Position numbers and translations under genes: made by a program | Part shown: piece after piece, positions 49,001 through 62,662 of the stretch | Layout: each line of letters starts with the position of its first letter | Numbering within the stretch: position 1 is the first letter of the stretch | Assembly (NCBI GenBank): GCA_038502055.1 | Contig: JAXRKN010000043.1 | Span: forward strand, 6,510,001-6,574,000 | Origin: Tanytarsus gracilentus | Lineage: Eukaryota > Arthropoda > Insecta > Diptera > Chironomidae | Reading direction: 5' to 3' | DNA length: 64,000 bases | The notes under the pieces: model-generated | What the model was told of the DNA's origin: nothing | Database searches by the model: none | The model's input: the letters and a program-made list of their open reading frames with translations, nothing else

Positions 49001-52000
49001 CTTGATATTTTTATTAAAGTTCTATTCAGCTTTTAAAGCCCCTTTTTTCAAAAGATCCTTTTTAAATCTCTTTAGGAGTAATGAGATATTTTGCAATTTC
49101 CACCCTTGGTGTTCTAGAAAACTCTTTTATTTCAAATTTCCTGTCCAATCCTTTCCCTTCTCAACACTTTCTCTATATAATAATGAACTTTTATCTATTC
49201 AGCTGCTCTATGTCTCTTGTCCTCGTCCGATTTTTTTTAACTATTCACATGTCAAACGCATTAATTTTGGCCTCGCGTTGAACGCATACTAGAGACTAAT
49301 TAGTAACTTACTCACGCGAATTTTTGATTTACACAAGAAATGACTGTGTAATGTTCTGCTCTCAATAAACCCTCCCATCTCTCAATTAAAAACAAAACTC
49401 GGGAGCTGAACCTTTTTTATATGAATTTATTAGCATAAAATTCACCGTCTAACCAACAAATTTTTCTCTTCTTCTTCTCTTCCTTTTTTTGCGCAAAATT
49501 AACTTTTTACCTCCTCTATTTATTCCAACGCTAATGAAAAAAATCCAAAATATTCGTGCAGCCGATGGTAAGAGATTATTTCAATATGACAACATTATCT
49601 TAGATTTACTGATGAACATTGAGAAGAAAAATTTCACTAAATTTTTTAATTTTGATCACAATAAATTTTTCTTTTTAAGTTTTTTTCTCGCGAAATTTCT
49701 TCTCTAATTTATTATTTTCAATTAAAATTCTTGTTATTATTTTCATTATTTTCTAATACCCTCCCTAAATTTTTTCCAATATCCCTCTAAAGCTTCCACT
49801 TGGAGCTTTATCAATTTTAAAAGGCGACACGTTATTTTCATTATGATAAAAAAAGTTTTATAGAAATTTTAATGTGTTCAATATTCTTATGCATAAAATA
49901 TTTATTGAGGAAATGTTTTTTTGATGGAAAATTAAGTAATTAGATTTTTTTCTTAAATTCACACAATTTTCACTCTTTCTCTCTTCAAACCACTTCCCTA
50001 ATCTACGGCTCCTAAATCTACCCGTTTAAGTTTCTTAAATAGTCTCTTGAAAAATTATTTTATTCGTGTCATATGATTTTCTTATTATCATTTAATTTTA
50101 TTAATCGCTAAAAGCTATTTGTTGACTATAAAAAAAGAACTTTTACAGTTCAAATATTTTAAAGCTTTAAATATTTATTTTTGAACAAATTAATTTTTGG
50201 GAGTTTTGCTAAATTTAAGGTGATTTTTTTACTAAAAGCTTTATTTTCAACAAAAACCAGCAGAACTCACCTTAAAAATTAAGCTTTAATACTTAAATTT
50301 AATTTCAAACCTCTTACATGTTTGTTTCTCCGCTCCTCCTTCACACCCCTCTCTTATACAGTGATGATAATCTTAATTTTTTTTTAATATAATTCCAATC
50401 AAAAAAATTTTTAATTACAATTTTAATTTTTCTTTCTTTTTCCTCTTCTTTCATATCCAAAAAAAATATTCTTATGTCCAAAAAAACATAAACTGTCAAA
50501 TCTTTCAAAAACCTACTTTATCTGCTCTGCGACTATCTCACTCTTGTTTAATTGAATGTGCACTGAAAAAAATGCAAAAAAAAATTAATTAAAAAAATGC
50601 GATAAAAATAATAGAAATCAAACACAATTTGAATCTAGTGAATGCGGGTAAGTGAAAAACATTCAGAACTTACAAAATTCAGCAACATGAAAGTACTTAC
50701 TATTTTTAAATTAGGAGTTTTTTGACTGTGTTCACATTAATTGAATTAATTAATTTATTCGATAATCTATTCCAAATATATTTGAAATATTTCGCATTCT
50801 ATTCACCTATATATAAAATTTTTTGAACATTTTTTCATTTAATGAATTTGCTGAAAAAAAAAACAAGATTTTTTTTCGAAAAAACAACACTAAATTATTT
50901 TTACATCAAAATTGATTTTTTAAAGCTTCCAAAATTTTACTCATATTTGAAATTTTTTTATGTTGTTGTGGTTGTGTTTTGAGTTCTTGTGTTTTTCTTA
51001 CATCCTTACTTTTATACCGTTAATTTAATGACTTCCAGTTTTTTGGTTATGAAACCTTTTACTCTCTCTCTCTCTCTCTAGTTTGTTCACTATCCTTTTA
51101 AAATTTTTGTTCGCTCTCTGACAAAAAAGAGAAATTTTTTATGCAAACAATGCTTTTGAGAAAGAAAAGAAATTTTTTCTCCTTTTGCAACTTTTTTTTA
51201 TTCTTTCTTCATACATAAATGATAAGAAGTTTAATTTAAATTTTTTATAAATGATAACACGAAAAACTCCATCTAGCTCGCTCTTACTATGCAACTGGGT
51301 ATTTTGGGAACTGTGTGCGGGTATTTGAACATTCCATAATTATATCTTTTTGTTTAACTTGAGATAAGAGCAAAACTGATCATGAAAAAATGATAAAAGT
51401 ATTGAATATTGGACACAAAATTTCATATAAAAAACTTTAAGAGACTTTTTTAACTCTCCTTTTTCTTTTGCTCCAAAAAAATGCCTACCAAATTTTTTTA
51501 CAGACTTTTTTTATTATTATTTATTGCCAATTTATTTTTGCTTAATTGCGTTTTGCATAATAACTTTTTAATTCTGCGTTTATTTTTGTAAATAATTATT
51601 TATATATGAGGATGTGAGTGGAATTTTTAAAGAGATCAAAACTTTATTTTATTCTTTATAAAAATGTCTTTAAAAATTCCAACCACATCCTCATGAAATT
51701 GATAAATTTTTGATTTCAACTTTTTTCTTCCCTCTTTAAATTTTTTATAACAATTTTTTTATTGCCACAAGAGTGAAATTTTGTTTTAAACCAATTTAAT
51801 ATTATGAAAGATATGCCCTAATGCACAGTCAATATTTCACTATAATGCTCTCTCACTCTCTCGGTGGTAGTAGCGGTGATGATGATGACAATAATGAATA
51901 TTGACATTGCATTAAATTATAATGGTTTGAATTTGCAAAGTGTGCATTTATATAAAACAATATACGGATGCATAATGACTTGATTGAACTTTCTATGGTG

Positions 52001-55000
52001 ATGCTCGAGGGGGAAAAAATGACAGAAGTTTATTTTTTGGATAACGAAATTATTTTAGGGCCACAATTTTTAGAGTTGGAATATTTTAATTTTATCCTCG
52101 ACAATTGGCCATAAAAAAAGTGACTGCAAGACATTATGCAACCTCAATCAATGCTGACAATAATTTTTGTCATGCTTCCTAATTGCACCATAAACTTTTT
52201 TTAATTTTTGTTCTTACTTTTTTCTTTTATTTCCATTTTTTTCTTTGTGTATTCGAAAAAAAAACTAATTGCAAAAATATCCACTATTATTACGCAATTT
52301 ACAATTATCGAATATTTCGTCGAATATCTCTATCAACTGCTTCTTCCTTCCTTCTGGACATTACACGGGGAATCGTATCATAAACTTTATAATAAAAAAT
52401 CTTATATGCGATCCAATATTCATTAAATATCGTATATTCTATTCACTGGTAAGTAAATTATTGAAAAGGAAAACTTTAAGTAACCAAAAAAAAGCAATAA
52501 CCTTAATACCAAAAAAAACACTCAAGAGACCTTTGTATATTAATGTCTTAAAATTTATGTTCTAGTATTATTCATGAGAATATCATTTTTTTCTATATAT
52601 TTCCCCCCTCATAATTGTTGGTGCCCTTTATACTATTTTGAAACTTAAAAAATACAGAGAAAAAATGTTTTTTTTACCTTTTTTTTGATTTTTTAATATT
52701 TTTTTGGTGTCTGGAATGATAATATGGAAAATGGTCAAACCTTTTCCCACCCCTTGAAACACAACCCTTTAATTGGTCCAAAATGGCATTCATATGTGTT
52801 CCCCGCAAGCTCAATATCGATAGTGTCTAAATAATAGACAAAAATCCAAGTGATGTTAATGTATTTTTTTATTGCACACTCACACACAAACTCATGAATT
52901 ACAAAACACTTTACCTACTTACACACAAACACAGTCAATGTTGATATCTTTTTTTTTTTGGAAAAAAGAAGAAAATAACAACCACCTGTAACTTAGAGTA
53001 CAAAAAATATATATAAAAGCATTCGTGGGAATTTAGAGTTGTTGCTCTCAATTTACACCTCTGAAAAATTTATTTTTATATTGAAAAAAAAAGTTTAACA
53101 AAAAAACATCCAGTTGCATGAAGACCTTTAAGATTTCAAAAAAGCTTTTACTATTTTAGACTTTTAGACAAAAAAAACTTATGTAATTTATCTTCATTAG
53201 TGAATAGTAAAAGGAAATTTGAAATCAACAATCAAAAACTCCCAAATGAATACAAAATCAATTTAGTGTTTTTCCTTCTGTCAATTTTCATTCTATCCGT
53301 AACGCCTGCATTAAAATAAAATACGATGTTTTTCGTGGACTTACCTTCCTACCCTTAAAAGTCGTAACTTTTTCCTTTTATGTTACATAAAATTACTCTC
53401 TAATTCTTACTAATCTCCTGAAGAATAAAAAGAAAGTTAATTTTTCTCTTTCATGCGAATTTTTATGTCTTTTATTATTTCCGGCTTGGTTCTCAACACT
53501 TTTTCTCTGTCCCTAGAGCCATTTTTCATTATCAGTTCTTTCTTTTTATTTCTTTTAAAAATGACCACAACAACAGAAATAACTCGCTTTTATATACTTA
53601 GATGATGCCTCCTAGAAATAGATGATTTATATACGTTTAATTAGTTATCATCCTTGTACACATAAATATGCTAATTGTTAGCATTTCATGTTCATGACTT
53701 GATGTACAAAAAAAAAGAAAATCCCCTCCAGAAAAATCAAGTAAATAACCACGCACACACCAAAATGTCAAAAACCGTGTACTTCAGATAAAAAAGAAAA
53801 AATTGTATCCAGAAAAGCTAAGAAGCTTCCATTGATGTTTAACATGCTATTAAAATGCTGTTTCTGATTTTGGTTCTTTTGTTTTTCAAATTTACAAGAC
53901 GAATTTGAGTTCTTTTTATTGCTGCTTACAACCTAAGCTACTTTCGCATTTTTTTCGTGAAGCATTAAAACGCTGATGAATGAATTTTTTTTAACTTTGC
54001 TGTAACAAGCTTTTTATTATTTATCAAGGCAACTTTAAGCTTTTTAATTCACAAATCAATTTATTTTAAAATTATCAATTTTCTCAGCAAAATAAAAGCT
54101 GAGCTTTAAAGCTTCAGCGAAAATGCGATGCAATATATAAGAAATAATGTGTTTCCTTTAAATTCAAATTCCCGATGTCGCTTAAATGTTTTAAAAATGA
54201 AAAAATCCAATCAAAAATTTTATCTTTTATTCCTTCCATGTTGAGTATTTTATAAAAGGTATTTTTTGTAGTTGAATGCTTGCCACTCTTATGTACCTTT
54301 TAATTAGATATGACTGTACTAATTAATGTTAACATTTTTATGTATTTTTGTGATAACACAAACCTTATTTTTTTTTCTCACTCCAATATTTATATAAAAA
54401 ATTATTAAATCCCAAATAACATTCCACTTTAAAAGTCATTCGGTGAAGTGCAAGAAAAATGTTTTCATTAATCATGGCTGGCTTATGGTCTCACACACTT
54501 TATGGCTGACTTATAAAGTGGAAAAATTAATACTTAAAAGATTATCATGAAGCGAAAAGAAATTAAAGCATTCACACTCAATTTGTACTTTTCTCTCTTT
54601 TTTCTTTACTTTTCGACACCTTTAGGTAATGCAGCTAATTTGCGTAAGGAGGTTATTAGAAATAAAATTCGTGCAATCGGTAAAATGGCACGTGTATTTT
54701 CTGTGTTAAGGTAAACATTTAAATATATTCAAATAATTAATGAAATTGCTGTTGTTTTTTTCAATAGAATTAAAAAAAATATTTGTATTAATTTTCTTCT
54801 TTTTTAATCTACAGAGAAGAGTCCGAATCTGTATTGCAGTTGAAGGGACTAACACCAACTGGTGCGTTGCCACTCGGAGCGTTATCTGGTGGTAAACACT
54901 CACTCAGGAATGGTAATTTTTTTTCATAAAATAATTTTATGCTAACTCAACTGACGCGTTTTGTCTTTTCAAGCTCTCCAAGGCTTCTCACCGAATCATA

Positions 55001-55155
55001 AAATAACATCGTTTGCGGAAGCGAAGGGCCTCGATGCCGTCAACGAGCGTATGCCACCACGTCGAGATGCACCGCCAACTCCATCAGATGACAAGCCATC
55101 ATCTACCGTGAAGGCTGACGTAAAGAGCGAAAAAACCACCAATAATCACTCATAA
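46042..55155 (+). CDS. CanA-14F: Calcineurin A, Ca2+/calmodulin-dependent Ser/Thr phosphatase catalytic subunit
   Basis: Nine exons: 46042-46144, 46306-46634, 47411-47522, 47818-48181, 48246-48339, 48548-48755, 54626-54710, 54815-54912 and 54974-55155. All phases agree, giving 524 residues. PPP-family metal and catalytic motifs are GDIHGQ (105-110), GDYVDRG (133-139), GNHE (165-168), HGG in FLCVHGGLSPE, and RAHE. The calcineurin-B-binding helix lies in [20 protein letters not shown]. The calmodulin-binding segment is KEVIRNKIRAIGKMARVFSV (about 411-430). The autoinhibitory segment is ITSFAEAKGLDAVNERMP (about 475-492). The enzyme dephosphorylates targets such as NFAT-like factors and CRTC when Ca2+/calmodulin binds. 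The tail RDAPPTPSDDKPSST resembles the Drosophila CanA-14F/Pp2B-14D pair, so the exact paralogue symbol is provisional. Intron 6 is 5.9 kb; the others are under 0.8 kb. Confidence 0.95.
48756..54625 (+). other. Large intron 6 of calcineurin A
   Basis: 5.9 kb, far longer than the other introns of the gene, and extremely AT-rich with many T-runs. It separates the catalytic/B-binding part from the calmodulin-binding region. No full exon was recognised; a possible 6-base microexon at 49562-49567 is listed separately. A TC run is at about 51063-51080. Confidence 0.7.
49562..49567 (+). other. Possible 6-base microexon of calcineurin A
   Basis: CAG|CCGATG|GTAAGA, with a CTAAT branch-point-like site about 30 bases upstream. 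Inserted between exons 6 and 7 it keeps phase and adds two residues, changing ...EEGNAAN to ...EEADGNAAN. It depends only on splice motifs and could be chance. Confidence 0.25.
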
Positions 55156-58100
55156 AGAACCCAAACAGCGGATGGAGCACGTATATGAGAGAATTGAAAA
55201 ATATTTTAGGATGAAAAGTTAAAGAAGAAAATGCGAAGCGAGATAACAAAAAAAAATGAAAAACACAACACACACATTACACAACACATATTATAAAAAA
55301 AAAATATTTTAATGAAATGAATTTGCCCCGTTACTTAAAGTGAAAAAGAAAAACCTAAAAAATATATTGAACAAAAAAAAGTGTTTTCGATTGATAAGCA
55401 AAACTCTTTCTTATGCTTGATAATTGTGCAAAAATAAGAGAATTATTCAGAGTGAAAAATATTGCGTGATCAAAATTGATGTGCTCATGTGGGATTGTGG
55501 TGGCTGTCGATTTTTTTTTATTTATAGAAAGAAATAAGTCGAGACTTCGATAAAAGTCGAAGAGAAAATTGATTTGAAATTTTTTTCAATTGAACTCCTA
55601 AAATCAAATTAATTTAAGGTTAAATTTAAAAATTAGTGTCTAAATTTATCAAACTTAAAAAGGCTCGAAGAAGAAAAATTTTTGTGAATCATAAATTTTT
55701 GATTACAGCCACGATGAAAATTTAAAGCTTTCCCTCCCCGAGAAAAGGCTTTGACACGATGTACATGAGCTCATCTATTTTTATTACAATAAAACATCAA
55801 ACAAAAGAGTTTTTTTTTTCTGCGAAGATGAGCGCGACTCGGAAAACATATCAGGAATCCAAGAGTCGTGCTCGAAGGCAAAATGAAAAATTTAAAACGT
55901 TGCAAGAAGTAAACCAAATAAAAGCTTCCCTTTCTTTGATGCCATTATCTTTCTCCATCAACTCTCTTCTCTCTCTCTATCTCTTGTTTTAAGTGGAAAA
56001 TGATAAAAATGAAAAATTGTTATCGTTGTTTATTAAACTATTAATAATATATCGTTTTTTCTAATATTTATAAAAGTGAAAAATTTAAGGTTTAAAATTG
56101 AATGAGAAAAAAGAGTTTATTTCTTATTTAAGGGAGTTTTTTTTCATTGATTCCTTTTCCATAATGAGAATATTGAAAGAATATATTGAAATAATGCATA
56201 ATAAATTTTTCAATCACTCTCGCATAATGATAATGAATAAATTCACTCAACTCACGACACACACGTACATCCGATCATTAATTGCATATACTCCACCATC
56301 CCCTCTTTCCAACATTATAAAGAACTTTTTCTCCCCGTCAAATTTCTCTCTCTATCTCTCTCTCTTTTCGATAAATGATATAGAAAATTATATGCATAAA
56401 AAGATAAAATACAAAAAAAATCATCATCATCGTGAGAAAAGTCTTGAAGTGGTGAAAATGCAACTTATTTTAAATAAAAAGTGTTAAAATTAAAAGTTTA
56501 ATGTATTGTTATCCAAAATTTATTTATGTTCTCATCTCTTTCAAACAAAAAAAATCATCATGATTGTAATTATTATAAAGTGAAGAAAAAATTATTACTT
56601 ATTAAGTTCCTCGATGCAATGAAGAGTTAAATGAAAACTTATATAAAGAAAAGTGAAATTTCATGAAGATTTCAATGTCTTGTTTTTTGTTTCTCCATTC
56701 TAGTCTCATGTTTTATTTTTTAAACTGTTTTTTTATAAATTACAAAAGAAATTTTTGTGTTTCTCTAGCATAAAATAATATGAACATATTAATATTTAAA
56801 AGTGAATTAAATAAAAAATAATCAATTCATTTCGCTGGCGAGTTACGATAGGTGTTGGTGCTCTGCGAGCAGAACATTTTTCCATTCAGCAGCGATTTGT
56901 GAACAAAAAAAAATTAATGACTACACAACACACAAACACGTCTCTGTTGTTTTTAAAATCGCATCCTTGAGATATAATGATGGGAATTATTGAGTGGAAA
57001 TGTGTAAAATTTAATTTTTTATTTCACGCGTTTTTGTTCTTCTTAGGTGTCCATCTTTGCTCCATCTCAATTTAAAAAAAATATAAAATTGGTGTGTGAA
57101 GTTTTATTTGAATTGAAAATTTTAAATATCCAGGAAAAAATCTGTTTTTAGATATGATAATTGAGTTTTTAATTACCGCAACATGTAAATGTTGAGTGGT
57201 TCGAATATATCAGTGACGATTTTATTAAAATCTCAAAAGATTCAATTTTAAATACTTTTAAAAAATTGATTTCATTTTTTCAATTTAAATGACACCTCAC
57301 ACCCCAAACGATTAAAAATGATATTTCTTCAATTCATTGACACATATAATAAAACATAAGCTTGTCAATCATACAAAAAAAATTTAATTTAGAGTAAAAA
57401 AACTCAACAAAATCTGCCGAATGTGAATTGTATTTTGTAAGAAGAATAGGAAAAAAATTATGTCGATGATGATGAAGATGGATGATTGTAAGTCCGAAGT
57501 TATAGTAAATTTACAACATAAATATACAAAAATAAATTGAATCGATTAAATGTTCATTTTTTACTCCTATTAATCCCTCAAAAAAAAACATAAGATTAAA
57601 GATAATGAAAAAATCAAAGCAAATGCAAAGAAAAATTTTTAACGTGAAATATTTATTTTCCACTTGATAATGAATTAATATGTCAAAAAAAATCTTTAAA
57701 TAAATTATGAGGAAACCCACGAAATTATAAACTGAATTTAAATGAGAAAAAAAGAGAAAATAATCTTCATGGTAATATGAACGCAAGCAAGAAAAAAATT
57801 TAATAGATATATTTGTGTATCAGAGACACTAAAGCATAAAAAAAATCGAAGAAGGAAGGATGAAAGTCATTTTTAAATCATTATTGAAAAATATTTTAAA
57901 TTTATCTGCTAGTTGATAAGGAAAGAATGAACTTTCAAGGAAAAAAAAATACTTTTAACATGAAACAAAACTGACAACCAAAAAAAAAACTTATTACAAA
58001 AAATTAACAAAAAAAATATTTTTTCATACAATAATCGTCCACAAGAGTTAAATTTTACTAATTAACAAACTTTTTCCTTACTGTTATCTTTAAACATAAT

Positions 58101-61100
58101 GATGAAGAAAATTCGAAAACTATACGCTTTAAATAATGAAAAATTTATTATAAAACTTAGTTTATTCTTCACCCGAAAATGAAATGAAAATTTTACAAGA
58201 TTTTGATTAATTTTTTACCTAAAGCTATCCAAATAATCTTCTTCAATCACCAATAAGAGGTTGAGAGTGACACTTTTTACTGAATACTTTTTACGAGAAA
58301 ATGTCACACTTTAAACTGTCTCTCACACACATAAAATATATTGAATGAATATTATGACAAAAATATAAAGGAAATTTAATCATAAATTCTCCTCATTAAC
58401 TCGATGGACATCCCAGAACAAGTTTACTTAAAATCTTCCTTCTTTGAAAAAAAAAACAGATCTTTTTATCTCTTCTTCTTCTTAAACTAAACTCACACGC
58501 CTCCCGAAAGAAAATAATTCATAAATACGAGAATAGAAAATTAATTAAATAATATTTTTTTCACACAGCCACACGACTGCATAATTTTTATTCAACTCTC
58601 TTTCTATCGCTCGTACCTCATCTTAATTCTTACTTAATGATGAAAATATTTAAGAGAAAAAAATAAAGAAAAAGATGAAAGTTTTAGTAATTAATGATCA
58701 TTTTTGTTCAACACACATATGATAAGATTTAAAAAATGAGATGAGTCGTAAAATGAGAAGCAAAATTATAGTAAATTTTAAAAATTCTTTTTCATTATCG
58801 ATAAACAAAAAGAAAAATCATGAAAAAAATGTTTTGATGATTTATTAACACAGTGGCTAAAAGTAAGTATATAAAGATTATTTAAAAAATTGATGATGGA
58901 AGAAGATGATAAAAAAGTGACAACAAAAACACATTAAGGAATGCGCTAGTTTAAGAAAGTTCTTTTAATTTTTAAATTTAATGAAAAATAAAAACAAAAT
59001 ACAGAAAAATTACTACAAAAAAATATTTTATGTGTTTTTAATAAAAAATTTTACAGGACATGAAATTTTACAACGGTTGAATTTTCCAAGCAGCATGCTC
59101 AAATCATCCCTTAAAAAAAGCTCCGACTTTTCCTCTCACCAACTCCATCTATCGGTAAGAATTCAACTTCTCTAAGCACATTGCACTTTTTGAGTGGTAT
59201 GAGGCGGTGATGAATTTTTAGTGTAAACTGTTAATGCTCTTAATGCCTGCGTTATAAAAATATTTTCCAATTTAGCTTCGGATTAATTTATTGGTGAGAC
59301 TTACAAGCGCACTGTCACACATGTGACATTACACGTGAAGTTAATTTCGATACATAAAACATTATTATGCTGTGCAAAAATTTCATCATTAATATTTCAG
59401 CGAGCAGCCAGCAAAAAAGGGACAGAGAGGCAACGGATTTTACATTAATATTTTAGCTCGGTGATGAATTTGTTTTCATTTTGTCAAGAGAAATGAAATG
59501 AGCCTGAGATATCAGTTTAAGAGGAGAAACTTCCTAAAACCCTCATAATTTATAAATTTTTCTTTCAACTTGCCTCGAAGATGTTAAGAAAATTTTCCAG
59601 CCTGTCATTTAGCTACGCACACTTCGTCGTATATCTCCGAGAGATGGAAAAAGAATTGTAATTAATTTGTCATTTCTAATTGTTTGACATGCTCGCACAC
59701 ACACACACACTAAAACTTTTCTCCTTTATCAATTAATCATTTTAATGGCAAATTTAACACAACAAGAACGACGACAACGAATTTTCGGTGGTGGAGAGGA
59801 AAATAAAAAGGAGTCAGCGTTTTAAAATTCATGTCAAGTAGTGTCCGCATCACTCAGCCGAAAAATAATTTCATTATCGCTCTTTTATCATCGCGTGCTG
59901 TGTACATCGGATAAAAATGAGTCGAGTAATGAGGGCAAAGGGTTGACTAAGTTTAATAAAAAATTGGCTGTTAAAAATTACAAAAGTTTAAATTGAATTT
60001 TTTTAAAGTCAAAATAACACTTTAAAAATTAATTAAAATTTCATATCTGAAAGATGAAAGAGATCGGAATTTTATCGATGTATCGAATTTCTCTTTTATC
60101 CACCATATCAAAATCGCAGCCATCGAACGTGAGAGAGACAAAGCCAAAAAGTTATGAATGTAATTAAATGCGAAGAATTTTTCTGCCAACAAACAAGCAA
60201 CAGAAAAAAAAGTGAAATGAAAAATGCGAAAAGAAATTTGATAAGTTGACGCTTTTTGAGTCTTACACGTCAAAGCTTCTGAACGTGTGTCTGTCACTCT
60301 TGATCCCATGTTCAACTCGAATATTCAAAGACTCAAATTAAAGGCGCAAAGAATTTTCCCTTTCATCCTCCTCCTTGAAATATTTCGTTTTCAATATAAA
60401 ATTGCTGTGTAAAACTGACGCTCCACTTAAATATTTAAAGACGTCAAAGAATGTGCTCATGTATCGTGTTCAGTTTAGAGTATCGCTCTTGTATCATCAT
60501 AACCACGTGCGAGAAGGGAAGAAAAATTCTCTCCTTGTATCGCATTTTTCTCATCCAGTGGCGGCGTAAAATAAACAAAATTTGGGGCGCGATAAATTTT
60601 TTAAAAATTCCAAAAATTACTAAATTTTATGAATTTTTAGCCTAAATTTCGTATTTTTTTGTTAAACCGCACCCATATCCAAGAGTTGAAACAGCATCGC
60701 TGGCTCCGCCTTTGTACTTTTTTCCCAATATCAGTTGGCAGATGAAAAGCGGTAAAGAAGAAAAGCCGAGAAAAAACCGAACGGAGAATGTTCCATGTCG
60801 TATCTTCGTGATTTTCATTGAAGGAAAAATATATCTGCTTCAAAATTTTCAGTTTGATATCCAAACGAGTGCGTGCAGTTTTTCCTTCTCGAGAAATTTT
60901 TTTTTTCTGTGTTGACGACACACTAAAAAATTTCCTTTTCGGTGATTTTTAGCATGCTCTAGAAAAAAAAGAGTGAACGGTTTGTCGAGGAACAAAAAAA
61001 AAGAGTGGAAGCGGCATTTTTTCGTGTTGTGTTGAATATACATAAAGGAAAATCTCGCAGTGCTGTATTTCTTCTATCGAATGAATTTTTAATGTGAAAA

Positions 61101-62609
61101 TTTCACTCGGTGCTTCTCGCCGCGCGCGGATGCTTTATAAAAATTCATAAGCCATAGGATAAAGTGAGAAAGCGAGGCAAGGAGGATAAAAAATGTAAGA
61201 CATCGTCGAACATAATGAGAAATATACAAAGCCGTGAGGATAATATTGTGTGTATGCACGGTGGAAGGCAATTCCCACCCTTATTTAATTATTACCTCAT
61301 TATGATGTGCACACAATATGCTGAAGCTTACATTTGTTTACCAACATCATCCAAGCCATGCTTCTCTTGTATGCTTCGTCGGGTTTTATAAAATTCTACT
61401 TGATGTGATTGGAAAATTTAGTTTCTTTAAATTTTATCAACTTTTAATTTTAATATTTAATTTTCGATATATTTTACACACTTTTCATGCTTCATCTTGC
61501 TAGGAAGACCTTAAATAAGTTTACCTAAAACACACAATTTGATTCATGATCGTCATTTTGTTAATGAGCCATTTACAAATCTCACTCAGCAGTGCTTAAT
61601 TTACGAGTAAATTACATTAATAATCCTTATCAATTTTCCTCGTCGACCTCGCACTTACGCATACACGCACTCATTAATTGAAAATGGTGTGACAATAAAT
61701 TTTCGTGGTACTTAAAAACAAGATTTTCGGCTACATGATGCGCGGTAAATAAAATGAAAGTAATTTTCCACTTGTTTGCAAATATTTTGGAAAATATTGA
61801 CTCTCATACCATGCTCGGTTGTTATCTGAGGAGGAAGTTAATTAAAAACATCACCCTTAGTTTATTTCGACTCTCTCATAACGAAATTGAATACAAACAA
61901 CAGCCAGATGCTCCATACATAGCTAATTAAAAACTTTTATTATGACAAAAAACATTTTCTCTCACTCAATTTGGTTATTTTACTGTGTCTCTTTTCTCTA
62001 TATGTGTGAAAATATATTTCCACTTTGTTATTGGTGGTTTGAGGACATTTTTCGGTAAAGTTTCAAAATTTCTCCAATAAAAATAACACGTCTCATGCAA
62101 GTTGGCTTTGTGTTATATTATTTTGGTCTTTTTCTCTTGCAAAACCAAAACTTTGACTCTAAAATGCAGAGAAATGTAAAACACGTGTGTCAAGAAAAAT
62201 ATTTTGAGATTTTAACGATTTTTTATATTTTTAATTTTTTAAATTTGAAATTTTTTAGATTGTTTTAAAATCTATTCGAGAAATTATTTGGACAAAAATT
62301 ATTTGAAGATGGTTCGAATCCTAAATTAGAAGTAAATATTGTTCATCTCTGTAATTAATTTTTTTTTCGAAAAATTAAAAATTAAAGTAAAAAAAGTCAA
62401 TCGACCAATCAAAAATCGCCCACTCAAAAACAGCAAACAGACCGAGTGAATTAACTCATAAAAGCCGAGTCTTCCACACAATTTTCCATCTGAATTTTCA
62501 TTAAATTTTACCATTAATTAACATGACAACTCAGGAAAAAATAATTCATGTAGACACGTTCAAAAAAAATATAATAATTATTTTATTTTTTTCTCTCTTC
62601 CATTTTCAG
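55156..62609. other. 7.5-kb gene-poor region after calcineurin A
   Basis: It includes the calcineurin 3' UTR of unknown length (an AATAAA is present near 56473) and then AT-rich intergenic sequence. Open frames such as 56098-56487 (+) are low-complexity AT translations without family similarity. A CA run lies at about 59698-59711 and a short transposon-like element at 60556-60714. Any upstream untranslated exon of the gene at 62663 would also be here. Confidence 0.5.
60556..60714. mobile_element. Short hAT-like MITE remnant
   Basis: The left end reads CAGTGGCGGCG (60556). The right end, read on the minus strand from 60714, is CAAAGGCGGAGCCAGCGATG. Both resemble the CAGTGGCGGAGCCAGC ends common in non-autonomous insect hAT elements. 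The body is AT-rich and non-coding, about 160 bases. I see no 8-base target duplication, so the copy is old or my ends are off. Confidence 0.4.
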
Positions 62610-62617
62610 CGGCCATC

Positions 62618-62644
62618 ATGGAGTGTTTAAAAATAAAATTTTAA
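62618..62644 (+). other. Short upstream open reading frame
   Basis: ATG at 62618 opens eight codons (MECLKIKF) followed by TAA, 18 bases before the ATG at 62663. It lies just after an intron-acceptor-like TTTTCAG at 62609, so it would sit in the 5' leader of the next gene and could dampen its translation. Function is not shown. Confidence 0.3.
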
Positions 62645-62662
62645 TCTACGCGAATTGATTCA

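Noticed and set aside
56098..56487. 129-residue plus-strand frame
   Set aside because: Low-complexity AT-rich translation without a recognisable domain, in intergenic or UTR sequence.
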